A program made the position numbers and the translations under genes. The notes under the pieces are model-generated. The model did no database searches. It saw only the letters and a program-made list of their open reading frames with translations, and was not told the origin of the DNA. DNA of 22,622 nt from DSNY01 sp016861185 (GTDB lineage Bacteria; Pseudomonadota; Gammaproteobacteria; Burkholderiales; Burkholderiaceae_F), in assembly GCA_030263275.1 (NCBI GenBank), contig SZOR01000065.1, forward strand, positions 1 to 22,622. Direction: 5' to 3'. Shown in pieces: positions 9,488 to 19,718 of this stretch (positions within the stretch are counted from its first letter, which is position 1; the number at the start of each line of letters is the position of its first letter).

Positions 9488-10536
9488 ACGCGCCGGAACA
9501 ACCGAAGATCCGCCTGACCTCGTTCTCGCACGGCGGCGGCTGCGGCTGCAAGATCGCACCGGGCGTGCTGTCGGAGATCCTGAAGAATGCCGGCGGCGTG
9601 GTCCCGAAGGAACTGCTGGTCGGCATCGAGACGGCCGACGACGCCGCCGTGTACAGGCTCAACGACCAGCAGGCGCTGATCGCGACGACCGACTTCTTCA
9701 TGCCGATCGTCGACGACCCCTTCGACTTCGGCCGCATCGCGGCGACCAACGCGATCTCCGACGTCTACGCGATGGGCGGCACGCCGATCATGGCGCTCGC
9801 GCTGCTGGCGATGCCGGTCGACAAGCTGCCGGTCGACACGATCCGCCGCATCATCGAGGGCGGCGAAGCGGTGTGCACCCAGGCCGGCATCCCGATCGCC
9901 GGCGGGCACACGATCGACTCCGTCGAGCCGATCTACGGGCTGGTGGCGCTCGGCCTCGTGCATCCGGACCGCGTCAAGAAGAACAGCGGCGCGCACGCGG
10001 GCGACGCCCTGATCCTGGGCAAGCCGCTCGGCGTGGGCGTGTATTCGGCGGCGCTGAAAAAGGACAAGCTCGACGCCGCGGGCTACCGCGAGATGATCGC
10101 GACGACGACCCAGCTCAACACGCCGGGCCGGCGCCTGTCGGAGATGGCGGGCGTGCACGCGTTGACCGACGTCACCGGCTTCGGCCTGCTTGGTCATCTG
10201 CTCGAGATCTGCCGCGGCTCGAAACTCGGCGCAGAACTGGCGATGTCGCGCGTGCCTTTGCTGCCGGGTGTCGAAGCGCTGGTCGAGCGGGGCTATGCGA
10301 CGGGCGCGTCGGGACGCAACTGGGCGGGCTACGGCAAGGATGTCGTGCTCGACGGCGTGTCGGAGACGCAGCGCAAGCTGCTCACCGATCCGCAGACGAG
10401 CGGCGGACTGCTGGTCGCCTGCGCGCAGGACGCGGTCGCCGACGTGCTGCGCACGTTCCGCGAAGACGGCTTCGAACGCGCCGCGGTGATCGGCCGGCTT
10501 TCCGCCGGCGAACCGAAGGTGCGCGTCGCTCCGTAG
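9484..10536 (+). CDS. senC: Selenophosphate synthetase (SelD/SenC)
   Basis: This 350-residue enzyme makes selenophosphate from selenide and ATP. The catalytic segment HGGGCGCK places Cys20 and Lys23 where Escherichia coli SelD has Cys17 and Lys20. The reactive position is Cys, not selenocysteine. Further family signatures are ETADDAAVYRLN, TTDFFMPIVDDPFDFGRIAA, the AIR-synthase-like VTGFGLLGHLLE and DPQTSGGLLV. The frame and length are normal. The ATG is coupled to senB by a 4-nt overlap, which argues for SenC serving selenoneine. Chemically it could also feed selenoproteins or seleno-tRNA, but none of those genes is in the window. The sequence alone does not separate SelD from SenC; context does. 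Confidence 0.92.
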   Translation: MNAPEQPKIRLTSFSHGGGCGCKIAPGVLSEILKNAGGVVPKELLVGIETADDAAVYRLNDQQALIATTDFFMPIVDDPFDFGRIAATNAISDVYAMGGTPIMALALLAMPVDKLPVDTIRRIIEGGEAVCTQAGIPIAGGHTIDSVEPIYGLVALGLVHPDRVKKNSGAHAGDALILGKPLGVGVYSAALKKDKLDAAGYREMIATTTQLNTPGRRLSEMAGVHALTDVTGFGLLGHLLEICRGSKLGAELAMSRVPLLPGVEALVERGYATGASGRNWAGYGKDVVLDGVSETQRKLLTDPQTSGGLLVACAQDAVADVLRTFREDGFERAAVIGRLSAGEPKVRVAP

Positions 10537-10542
10537 CGACAC

Positions 10543-10587
10543 GCGCGGCGCGCAATCCCGCGCATCGGCAGCGGCCGCGCGCCGCGC
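10543..10587. terminator. Inverted repeat after senC, possible terminator
   Basis: GCGCGGCGCGC (10543-10553) and its exact reverse complement (10577-10587) flank a spacer of 23 bases. There is no clear T-run, so intrinsic termination is uncertain. It separates the sen genes from the exporter operon. Confidence 0.35.
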
Positions 10588-10655
10588 TTGCCGCATAATC
10601 GCGCGTCGTCGAACGAGACGCGGCCCGAGCCGCGCGCCCTTTCGTTTCATCCCCG

Positions 10656-11899
10656 ATGCGCAAGCTGTTCCGCCAGGAAGCGATCGACGCCCAGCGCGAG
10701 AAGCTGCTGGGCGAAGTCTCGATCGCGCGTCCGGTGCCGCTGTGGGTCTTCACCGCGATGGCGGTGAGTTTCGCCGCGACGATCGTCGCGTTCTCCGTCT
10801 GGGGCGAATACACGCGGCGCGAACGCGTCGAAGGTTTTCTCGCGCTCGACGTCGGCGCGGCACGCATCATCGCGCCGGAAACCGGAACGATCGCCGAGCT
10901 GCTGGTCAAGGAAGGCGACGAAGTCGCCGAAGGCGCGCCGATCGCGCGGCTCGCGACCGAACGCGGCACGGCCTCGGGCGTGACCTCCTCCGAACTCGTG
11001 CAGCGCGAATTGAAGGAACGCGCCGCGCGCATCGACACCGAAATCGAGCAGGCGCGCCAGCTCGCCGAGCAGGAGGTCGACAAGCTCAAGCGCCGCATCG
11101 CCGATCTGCAGAAGGAGCTCGCCCAGCTCGACGGCGAGATCCGCCTGCAGGCCACGCGGGTGGCGTCGGCACGGCAGGAGCTGCAGCGCACGCTCGACCT
11201 CGTCAAGGAGAAATTCGTCTCCGACACCGCGGTCACGCAGAAGCGCAACGATCTGCTCGACCAGGAAGCGAAGCTGCAGGCGATCCGGCGCCAGCGGCTG
11301 GCGGTCGAGCGCGACCTCGGCAGCGCGCGCGCGGAGCTCCCGACCGTCGAGACGCGCGCGAAGGCGCAGATCGAGCAGCTCGCGCGGCAGAAGAGCGAGC
11401 TGCAGCAGAACCTGGTGCAGGAAGTCGCGCGCCGCGAGAACGTGATCCGCGCGCCGATCGCCGGCATCGTCACCAACATCGCCGTGGCGCGCGGCGATTC
11501 GCTCGCCGCCGAAGCGCCGATCGCAACCGTGCTGCCGAAGGGCAGCGGGTTGCAGGCGCAGCTTCTGGTGCCGACGCGCGCCGTCGGGTTCGTGCAGCCG
11601 GGCAACGAGGTCGTGATGCGCTACGAGGCGTTTCCGTTCCAGCGCTTCGGCCAGTACCGCGGCACGGTGCAGGCGGTGAGCCGCACGGTGTGGACGCCGG
11701 GCGAGAAGGTCGGCCCGATGACGGTGCGCGAACCCGCGTATCGCGTCGACGTCGCGCTCGAACGGCAGACGGTTTCGGCCGGCGGCCAGGAGATCGCGCT
11801 GCGGCCGGGCATGCTCGTCAACGCCGACATCCTGCTCGAAAAGCGCACCGTGCTCGAGTGGATCTTCGAGCCGGTGCTCGAGCTGAAGGGGCGGCTGCA

Positions 11900-11903
<4 letters not shown>
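10656..11903 (+). CDS. HlyD-family periplasmic adaptor of a peptide exporter
   Basis: The 415-residue protein has a cytoplasmic N-terminus, one transmembrane helix (about 28-50), a split biotinyl-lipoyl domain (around IIAPETGTIAELLVKEGDEV and again at NVIRAPIAGIVTNIAVARGD), a long alpha-helical hairpin rich in Glu, Lys and Arg (about 110-270), and a C-terminal beta-barrel. This is the membrane-fusion layout of type I secretion adaptors, close to those that pair with C39-peptidase exporters. It would bridge the inner-membrane ABC exporter to a TolC-like channel. No such channel gene is present here. The stop overlaps the exporter start as GTGA. A CATAAT at 10594-10599 might be a -10 box. No ribosome site is obvious before the ATG. 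Confidence 0.9.
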
Positions 11904-13957
<2,054 letters not shown>

Positions 13958-14010
13958 GCCGGCGTCGTTGTCCGCCTGCCGGTTTCCCGGTCCGACCCTG
14001 GGGTCGCCGG

Positions 14011-15870
14011 TCAGGACAGCGTGCCGGGGCGCTGGCCGTTGGCCTGGCGCAACGCGTCGGCGATCTTGCGCCGCGCGCGGATGAACGGCGACTCGCGCGC
14101 CTCGGCGCCGAGATACTCGTCGAGGTCGCCGACTTCACGCTGCAGCCTCCGGACCAGCGCCACGAGCAGATCCGCCAGTTCCGGATCGAAGTGCGTGCCC
14201 TTCAGGCGCTGGATCTCCTCCAAGGCGCGCGCCACCGGCCAGGCCTCCTTGTACGGGCGCGCGTGCACCAGCACGTCGAACACGTCCGCGAGCGCCGTGA
14301 TCCGCGCAGCGTCGGGAATTGCCTTGCCGGCGATGCCGTCCGGGTAACCGGATCCGTCCCACCATTCGTGATGGTGGCGCGCAATGTCCACGGCCATCTG
14401 GATCTGCGGCAGCCCGCTTTGCGACAGCAGTTCCGCGCCGATGTTGGCGTGCGTGCGCGCAAGCGACATCTGGTCCTGGTTGATTCGCCCGCGCTTGGCG
14501 AGGATCGCGACCGGGATGCCGAGCTTGCCGATGTCGTGCAGGCGCGCCGACATCTCGATCATGAAGCAGGTGTCGTCGTCGCAGCCGTAATCGGCCGCGA
14601 GCAGGGCCGCGAGCTTGCCGACCCGGTAGACGTGTTCGCCGGACGGGTCCTCGGACAACTCCGCAGTGATCGCCTGCCGGTGCAGCAGCGCGAGCTGCGC
14701 CTTCATTCGCTCGCGCTTGGCGTCGCCCAGCGGCGCCGCCGGCTCGGCCACGCCGAGCGGCTCCGATTCCTCCGAACGCCCCGCGCTCTGCTCGAGCCGT
14801 TCGAGGTGCAGCCGCTGGTGCTGCAGGGCACTTTCGATCTGCGAGCGCTTCGTGTGGTGCAGCAGTTCGCGCAGGTGGATCAGCGCCAGTTGCGGCTTGC
14901 CGGCGATGTCGTAGGCCTTGACCAGCGCGATCAGCGCGTCGCGCAGCGACGACTTCATGATCCGGGCGCGATCCAAAGCCCGTTGCAGACGCGAAATCCC
15001 GACGTCCACCAATCCGGCATAAACCTCGTACAGCCCTTCGGCGATCTCGGCCGAGTGTTCCGCCTTTTGCGAACACGACTTGGCGGCGTACTGCTTGGCG
15101 ATTTCGCAGCGCTCGCGGGCACGATCGAGGTTGTCGACCTCCAGGAGAAGGCGTGCGTAGTTCGTTTCCGCCAGCACCCGCGTCAGGAGCTGGTTGGCCG
15201 ACGTCGGCTCCTTCTCCTGTTCGACGCTGAGGCGCGCCGCACGTAACCCTCTGGCGAACTCTTCGGCGTAGAGCGAAGCGAGCGCCACGTTGGTCAATGC
15301 CTGTTGGCGAACCCCCGAGAGTTCGTCCTCGTCCTTCGCGAGGTCCAGCGCACGGTCGAAACACTGGATCGACTCGGCGTACTGCGCCCCGTACAGCAGC
15401 GCCACACCGAGGTTGTTCCATACCGGCGCCTCGCGTATGCGGTCCCCGAGCGCAAGGATCAGTTCCAGCGCCTCGGCGTAGCACTCAATAGCGGCCGGCA
15501 GATTGCCGGAGTCAGCCAACAAGATTCCCTGAAAAGTCAGGGCCTTTCGGAGGAGTCCTCTGTCACCGTACTGCCGAGCAAAGTGCACGGCGTTGGCAGC
15601 TGGCTCCAACCCCAACAAGGTCTGCCCGGAGATGTAGAAAAACTGCGCGACATCTAGCAGACAGTCGACGCGCAGCGCAGAAACCACGCTGGCCGGAAGG
15701 GCCCGGAGCGCGACGTGCGCCGCTGCCACTTCCGTCAGCGACTCCGCTTTGGGCGCAGCGAGTTGCACTCTCAGCCGCGCGGCGATCTCCGCAAGCGCAG
15801 CCTCCGCCACGTCCGCGGCAATCCCCGCCGATTCGGTGTCGACCGCCGTCTTGCGCTCCAAGTCGGCCAT
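14011..15870 (-). CDS. Cytoplasmic TPR protein with C-terminal HD-GYP domain
   Basis: The 619-residue product starts with a long helical region of TPR-like repeats (about 45-350, e.g. VWNNLGVALLYGAQYAESIQ). A charged linker follows, then an HD-GYP phosphodiesterase domain (about 400-590). The metal and catalytic motifs are intact: HDIGKLGIP, HANIGAELL and HHEWWDGSGYP. HD-GYP enzymes break down cyclic-di-GMP. No signal peptide or transmembrane segment is visible, so it should be cytoplasmic. TPR arrays often bind peptides, including signalling peptides of the Gram-positive RRNPP regulators. It is divergent from the two double-glycine peptide genes and convergent with their likely exporter. ATG 15870 is preferred to the adjacent GTG 15873 because AGGG lies 6 nt before it. 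Peptide sensing is inference. Confidence 0.92.
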   Translation of the reverse strand: MADLERKTAVDTESAGIAADVAEAALAEIAARLRVQLAAPKAESLTEVAAAHVALRALPASVVSALRVDCLLDVAQFFYISGQTLLGLEPAANAVHFARQYGDRGLLRKALTFQGILLADSGNLPAAIECYAEALELILALGDRIREAPVWNNLGVALLYGAQYAESIQCFDRALDLAKDEDELSGVRQQALTNVALASLYAEEFARGLRAARLSVEQEKEPTSANQLLTRVLAETNYARLLLEVDNLDRARERCEIAKQYAAKSCSQKAEHSAEIAEGLYEVYAGLVDVGISRLQRALDRARIMKSSLRDALIALVKAYDIAGKPQLALIHLRELLHHTKRSQIESALQHQRLHLERLEQSAGRSEESEPLGVAEPAAPLGDAKRERMKAQLALLHRQAITAELSEDPSGEHVYRVGKLAALLAADYGCDDDTCFMIEMSARLHDIGKLGIPVAILAKRGRINQDQMSLARTHANIGAELLSQSGLPQIQMAVDIARHHHEWWDGSGYPDGIAGKAIPDAARITALADVFDVLVHARPYKEAWPVARALEEIQRLKGTHFDPELADLLVALVRRLQREVGDLDEYLGAEARESPFIRARRKIADALRQANGQRPGTLS

Positions 15871-15906
15871 CACGCGCCCTAGTCATTGTCCGAGCGGGTA
15901 TTCTAG

Positions 15907-15939
15907 GTCAACCTGTACGTCAACAGCGGAATGCGCTGT
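15907..15939. promoter_or_regulatory. Repeats in the divergent HD-GYP/peptide promoter region
   Basis: The 112-bp gap between the HD-GYP and peptide genes holds two GTCAAC copies (15907-15912 and 15919-15924), 12 bp apart. An inverted repeat follows: ACAGCG (15923-15928), 5 nt, CGCTGT (15934-15939). An AT-rich stretch, TACATATATC (15946-15955), could supply a -10 for the peptides. On the minus strand, TTGACC and GACAAT form a weak promoter for the HD-GYP gene. The symmetry suggests an operator, but no regulator is identified. Confidence 0.4.
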
Positions 15940-15982
15940 GTTTTCTACATATATCAATCAACCGCAGGCGAAGGAGAGAGTC

Positions 15983-16132
15983 ATGCAAGCCACCGTTAAA
16001 CAAGTCGAAGTCCGTGCCACCGAAACAGTGCAGGCCATGGAACAGGAGCAAGCTAAAGAGGCCATTCTGGAACTGTCGAATCTCGAACTGTCGCTGGTCG
16101 GCGGCGGTGTCGGCGCAGTGAGCTTCATGTAA
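15983..16132 (+). CDS. Double-glycine leader peptide 1 (core VGAVSFM)
   Basis: A 49-residue protein with a strong AAGGAGAG at 15971-15978. It starts MQATVKQVEVRATE, has a Glu/Gln-rich middle and ends ELSNLELSLVGGGVGAVSFM. Set against the bacteriocin leader rule (L-12, S-11, E-8, L-7, V/I-4, G-2, G-1), every position fits if the cut follows the third Gly. That leaves a 7-residue core, VGAVSFM. The leader type is what C39-peptidase exporters recognise, and such an exporter is encoded 2 kb away. The core is much shorter than usual bacteriocins and closer in size to Gram-positive peptide pheromones. It contains no Cys, so no disulfide or lanthionine is possible. Confidence 0.8.
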   Translation: MQATVKQVEVRATETVQAMEQEQAKEAILELSNLELSLVGGGVGAVSFM

Positions 16133-16171
16133 TCCACCTCAACTCGAACCGATCACTCAGGGGCAGGGCAA

Positions 16172-16324
16172 ATGGAAGTCATTCTCGATCAGGCGCAATG
16201 CGAGGCACGGACGATCGCCACGACCAATGAAGCAGAAGAGCAGCGAGACACGGCGGTGGCGGAGTTGTCGAATCTCGAGCTGTCGCTGGTGGGCGGTGGT
16301 GTCGGTGCAGTGAGCTTCATGTAG
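16172..16324 (+). CDS. Double-glycine leader peptide 2 (identical core VGAVSFM)
   Basis: A 50-residue protein starting MEVILDQAQCEART, with an AGGGGCAGGG ribosome site at 16159-16168. It lies 39 nt after peptide 1 and ends at TAG 16322-16324. The leader N-terminus is unrelated at a glance, but the last 20 residues are identical to those of peptide 1. Six of those 20 codons differ, all synonymously, and the stop codon differs too (TAG for TAA). This is the mark of an old duplication under strong protein-level constraint, and it confirms that both frames are real. It is probably in one operon with peptide 1, ending at the terminator at 16475. Confidence 0.8.
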   Translation: MEVILDQAQCEARTIATTNEAEEQRDTAVAELSNLELSLVGGGVGAVSFM

Positions 16325-16700
16325 CTGCCGGATTGCGATGACAGTCCTCCGCCCGAACGCAAGGTGCGGAGCGTAGTCTGACTTTCGCGAGCGAGGATTT
16401 GGAACGCAGAACGACGCGTAGCCGAGTACTCTACGACCCAATCATCGAAGCAGATCTCCTGGTTTCTTGAATCGACGGCGCGGAGTTCCGCGCCGTTTTC
16501 ATTTCGGTTATTCCCCTCCCCGCTTTCGTCATCACGATTCCTTCTGAGCTTCACGCGTAAGGGACGCGGCGCTGACGCGACGAACCCTGCGTGCGCGTCA
16601 TCCCGACGATCCGGCTCCGGCGCAATCCGATGCGCCACGCCGACCGTATTGACCCGGCGTGCATCGAAACCCAACCACGCACACCACTCAGGAGATCGAA
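16325..16700. other. Intergenic region after the peptide genes
   Basis: Of these 376 bases, 16475-16500 form a clear terminator and 16689-16695 the ribosome site of the next gene. I see no third double-glycine peptide, RNA gene or repeat in the rest. A promoter for the gene at 16701 must lie between the terminator and that start, but no convincing boxes were found. Confidence 0.5.
16475..16500 (+). terminator. Rho-independent terminator of the peptide operon
   Basis: ACGGCGCGG (16475-16483), loop AGTT and the perfect complement CCGCGCCGT (16488-16496) are followed by TTTC. A 9-bp GC-rich stem with a short T-run is a good terminator about 150 nt after peptide 2. Confidence 0.8.
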
Positions 16701-16970
16701 ATGAAGTCGAATCGCATCGCGTTTGCCGCCCTGCTCGCTGCCGCTCCCTTCGTCGCCTACGCCGACGGCGGCCGCAACGAGTTCCGCTATGACACGGAAG
16801 TCTTCAAGAGCACCCGGTCCGTCGCAGAAGTCCGCGCCGAAGCCCGCGGCGTCGTGCGGATCGGCGAAGCGGGTCAGTCGTTCGAACAGTGGGCCGGCCC
16901 GAGCACGCGTACGCGCGAAGAAGTGAAGCGCGAACTGGCCGCGATGCCACCGGTCTTCCAAGGCGCCTGA
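16701..16970 (+). CDS. Small periplasmic protein, DUF4148-like
   Basis: An 89-residue precursor with a signal peptide (MKSNRIAFAALLAAAPFVAYA, cut before DGG) and AGGAGA at 16690-16695. The mature part contains TRSVAEVRAEARG and, near the end, TRTREEVKRELAAM. Both resemble the TR-x-EV-x-x-EL pattern of DUF4148 proteins, which are small secreted proteins common in Burkholderiales with no known function. The two similar segments may be repeats. It has its own terminator and lies 200 nt after the peptide operon's terminator, so it appears to be a separate unit. Confidence 0.65.
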   Translation: MKSNRIAFAALLAAAPFVAYADGGRNEFRYDTEVFKSTRSVAEVRAEARGVVRIGEAGQSFEQWAGPSTRTREEVKRELAAMPPVFQGA

Positions 16971-16985
16971 TCGCGCAGCACTGGA

Positions 16986-17028
16986 GCCGCCGCGCGCATC
17001 GTTGGTGCGCGCGGCGGCTTCCTTTTTC
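16986..17028 (+). terminator. Rho-independent terminator
   Basis: A 13-bp perfect GC stem (16986-16998 with 17006-17018) with a 7-nt loop is followed by TTCCTTTTTC. It lies 15 nt after the stop of the small periplasmic protein. Confidence 0.85.
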
Positions 17029-17207
17029 GGCCGCTGCCCGCATCCCGCCGTAGCGGCGGCCGACCGCCGCCCCACGGCTCCGCACGCCGCCGTTCGCGCG
17101 AACCTGCGTCGATTCGCGTCACCGCAGCGACATCCGTCGCATTCCGTTCGCGCCGCGCAGCGGCCGCGATCGACACTGCGCGCCGTCTCGAAAGCGAGGA
17201 AGCGGCG

Positions 17208-17618
17208 ATGCAGCCGATCCATTGGCCCCTGTCCATCGTTCTTCACGTTGCGTTCGCCGCCGGCGCGCTGCTGGTTGGCGTTGCGCAGTTCGCCGGCCCC
17301 AAGGGGAACCGCCGGCATCGGCTGCTCGGCTGGATCTGGGTTGCGCTGATGAGCGGCGTCGCCGCGACGTCGGTCTTCATCCGCGACTACGGGCTGCCGA
17401 ACCTGTTCGGCTACACGCCGATTCACCTCTTCACGGTCCTGACGATCGTCACGCTGCCGCTCGCGGTGCTGCACGCCCGCCGCCGCAATACGGCACGCCA
17501 CGCCGCTTCGATGAAGGGTCTGTTCGTCGGCGGACTGCTCGTGGCCGGCCTGGCCACGCTGATTCCGGGCAGACGCCTCGGCAACCTGCTGTGGACTTCG
17601 CTCGGCTGGATCGGCTGA
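17208..17618 (+). CDS. DUF2306-like membrane protein
   Basis: The 136-residue protein has four predicted transmembrane helices (about 8-28, 38-58, 68-90 and 105-125). It contains KGNRRHRLLGWIWVALM between the first two helices, typical of DUF2306 / COG5395 membrane proteins of unknown function. The His and Arg pattern in that family hints at a cofactor or proton role, but nothing is established. GAGGA at 17196-17200 precedes the ATG. It ends 22 nt from the convergent DUF72 gene. The 180 bases upstream hold no recognised element. Confidence 0.7.
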   Translation: MQPIHWPLSIVLHVAFAAGALLVGVAQFAGPKGNRRHRLLGWIWVALMSGVAATSVFIRDYGLPNLFGYTPIHLFTVLTIVTLPLAVLHARRRNTARHAASMKGLFVGGLLVAGLATLIPGRRLGNLLWTSLGWIG

Positions 17619-17640
17619 CTCGGTCCGCGCGCTGTCGGTT

Positions 17641-18387
17641 TCAGCGGCCGCGGCAGCGCTTGCACAGCGCCAGCGCGTCGCGCGGCGCGTGACCCGCGTC
17701 GGTGTTGTCGAAGAACACCCACGCCGCGCGGCCCTGCCGGCGCCAGGCGGCGATCTTTTCGGCCCACGCGGCAAGCTGCCGCGCCGAGTAGCGCGAGCAA
17801 TACGTCGCGATGTGGCCGTGCAGCCGCACATAGGCGAGATCCGTCGTCACGGCCGGCCACAGCGGCCAGTCGGCCGCGTCCGACTGCACGGCCGCGATCG
17901 CGTGCGCGGCGAGACAGTCCGCAACTTCGTCGTCGAACCACGAGGCGTGGCGGAACTCGATCGCGTGCCGCGGCTGCGGCCACACGGCGAGCTGCCGCGC
18001 AAAGCGCTGCAGGCGCGGCAAATCCCGATGCAGCGACTGCGGAAGCTGCCACAACACGACGGCGAGCTTGTCGCCGAGCGGTGCGGCGCGGTCGCGTTCG
18101 CGCGTGATCGCGGCGGGCTCGACCACCAGCCGCTCGACGTGCGTGATCCAGCGATGCGCCTTCACGCAGAAGCGGAAAGCGGCCGGCGTCGCTTCGCACC
18201 AGCGTTCGAAAGTCGCCGGCTTCAGCGCGTGATAAAAGGTCGCGTTGACCTCGACCGCATTGAACGCCGACGCGTAATGCGCCAGCCAGCGCGCACGCGG
18301 CACGCCGGCGTAGAAATCGGCGCGCCAGCCTTCGTACGTCCAGCCGCTGGTGCCGATGTGCAGGGGAGCGACCGCACTGCCTGGCAT
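17641..18387 (-). CDS. DUF72 family protein (TIM-barrel fold)
   Basis: From ATG 18387 the product is 248 residues. It opens with LHIGTSGWTYEGWRADFYAG, the standard N-terminus of the DUF72/YecE family, and continues with FNAVEVNATFYHALKP, FCVKAHRWITH, the mid-region EFRHASWF and, near the end, AWVFFDNTDAGHAPRDA. Family structures show a TIM-barrel with a conserved pocket, but no reaction is known. Earlier in-frame starts up to 18507 add residues encoded by the adjacent palindromic repeat and are unlikely. Length is normal. Its neighbours do not suggest a pathway. Confidence 0.9.
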   Translation of the reverse strand: MPGSAVAPLHIGTSGWTYEGWRADFYAGVPRARWLAHYASAFNAVEVNATFYHALKPATFERWCEATPAAFRFCVKAHRWITHVERLVVEPAAITRERDRAAPLGDKLAVVLWQLPQSLHRDLPRLQRFARQLAVWPQPRHAIEFRHASWFDDEVADCLAAHAIAAVQSDAADWPLWPAVTTDLAYVRLHGHIATYCSRYSARQLAAWAEKIAAWRRQGRAAWVFFDNTDAGHAPRDALALCKRCRGR

Positions 18388-18493
18388 GGTTGCGCACGGG
18401 AACGCGATGAATGCTGCGCGTCTTGCGGGCGACAGCGTTGATGCCGAACAAGCTGCGGTCGGCAGTCTTGCGACAACCTTGAAATCCCCGCTG

Positions 18494-18541
18494 CCCCCTT
18501 TTTCCAAAGGGGGTCATTGGCTGCCCCTTTTACAAAGGGGG
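18494..18541. repeat. Two tandem CCCCCTTT/AAAGGGGG palindromes, copy B
   Basis: The first stem is 18494-18501 with 18506-18513 and the second 18524-18530 with 18534-18540. Each is preceded by GCTGCCCC, the same bases found on the right flank of the IS110 element. They lie in the 254-bp gap between the DUF72 start and the patatin gene's end. That gap shows no other feature. Confidence 0.75.
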
Positions 18542-18641
18542 CGGCCATCAGCAAGCACGGACCAGCGCGATGGCGCGCAACCATCGCTTTGCGGTCGTGC
18601 TGCTGTCGAGCGCGATCGACAAGTTGGCCGAACGCCGCGCA

Positions 18642-19718
18642 TCAGCGCTGCAGCGCGCGGCGCGCGTCTTCGTAGCCGAGCTTCAGGCGCTGCTCGATCG
18701 CTTCGGCAGAGAAGTCCGCCGGGCCGCCGAGCAGGTCGGGCCGCTCGGTGCGGATCACGGTCAGCTTGTCGACGCGCCGGTGCCGCGCGAGCTTGAGATA
18801 CGCGGGATGCTTGCGCACGGCGCTCGACTTCGGCAACGCGCGGTCGATCTCGATCATCAGGTCGAGCTGCGAGTTCATCCACTGGTACAGCTTGAGGTCG
18901 TGCTGGAACTTGCCGAAGAAGACCAGCTCGAACAGCCGCTGCATCACGTCGGTCATGTCCTTCGGCGGATCGGCCTGCGGCGTGAACAGATCGACGACGA
19001 CGAGCTCCCACTCGCGCGCGTGCGCGAGCGCGTTGTGCGCCTCGATGGCGTTGATCGCCGGCCGCAGCGGCGTGTTCGAGATCAGGCCGCCGTCCCAGTA
19101 CCACGCAGCGTCGATCGGCGTGGCGGGGAACACCGGCGGCAGGCTCACGCTGGCGACGACGTGCTGCGGCTTCAGCCCGCGCCGGCTGGAGAACTCCGCG
19201 AGCTTGCCGGATCGGATCTCGACCGCGGTGACGATCGTTTCGATCGGCGAAGCGTTGAGCCGCTCGAAGTCGACCCACTCTTCCAGCGCCGCCGCGATCG
19301 GCTCGGACTCGTACAGATGGGTCGCAAGCGCGGGCATCGCGAAGTACGACGGATTGATTCGGTACAGGCTGCCGCTCGCGAGTGGTGTGGGCAGCAGCGC
19401 CAGGCTGCGCGCGAACAACCCCGGCAGGAACGGATTGACCGGCACCACGAGACGGCGCCACAGATCGTCGAGCACATCGGCCGGATCGCCGCGGCTGCCC
19501 GCGACGATCGCCGCCATCAGCGCGCCGATCGAGCAGCCCGTCACGATGTCCAGATGCCGGCCCGACGCGAGCACCGCCTTGATCACCCCCGCTTCGTACG
19601 CGCCGAGCGCGGCGCCGCCCTGCAGGACGAGCGCGGTGTGCAGTCCTTCCGCGCGCGGCACCTTGACGCGCGTGCGTGCGCCCCGCCGTGGGCCGGCTGC
19701 CGGCGACTTCGTGGCCAA
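18642..19718 (-). CDS. Patatin-like phospholipase
   Basis: The 358-residue protein carries the oxyanion-hole loop LQGGAALGAYEAGV, the nucleophile motif GCSIG (Ser63) and the catalytic Asp in WDGGLISNTPL (Asp209). These form the Ser-Asp dyad of patatin lipases. It should hydrolyse acyl esters of membrane or storage lipids. The N-terminus is basic (RRGARTRVKV) with no classical signal peptide, so it is probably cytoplasmic or peripheral. The C-terminal third (about 245-358) is charged and helical, as in bacterial patatins with an extra C-terminal region. No neighbouring gene defines its substrate. Confidence 0.93.
   Translation of the reverse strand: MATKSPAAGPRRGARTRVKVPRAEGLHTALVLQGGAALGAYEAGVIKAVLASGRHLDIVTGCSIGALMAAIVAGSRGDPADVLDDLWRRLVVPVNPFLPGLFARSLALLPTPLASGSLYRINPSYFAMPALATHLYESEPIAAALEEWVDFERLNASPIETIVTAVEIRSGKLAEFSSRRGLKPQHVVASVSLPPVFPATPIDAAWYWDGGLISNTPLRPAINAIEAHNALAHAREWELVVVDLFTPQADPPKDMTDVMQRLFELVFFGKFQHDLKLYQWMNSQLDLMIEIDRALPKSSAVRKHPAYLKLARHRRVDKLTVIRTERPDLLGGPADFSAEAIEQRLKLGYEDARRALQR

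Noticed and set aside
9541..9552. Selenocysteine at the active site of the selenophosphate synthetase
   Set aside because: The codons read Gly-Cys-Gly-Cys-Lys; there is no TGA.
13958..14010. Bidirectional terminator between the exporter and HD-GYP genes
   Set aside because: A short CGACCC/GGGTCG stem exists, but its loop is only 2 nt and there is no T-run.
16325..16474. A third double-glycine peptide gene
   Set aside because: No reading frame with an ATG, a ribosome site and an LSxxEL motif was found.
18222..18584. Small genes reading through the tandem palindromes near 18500
   Set aside because: These frames consist of repeat sequence and antisense DUF72 sequence with no ribosome site.
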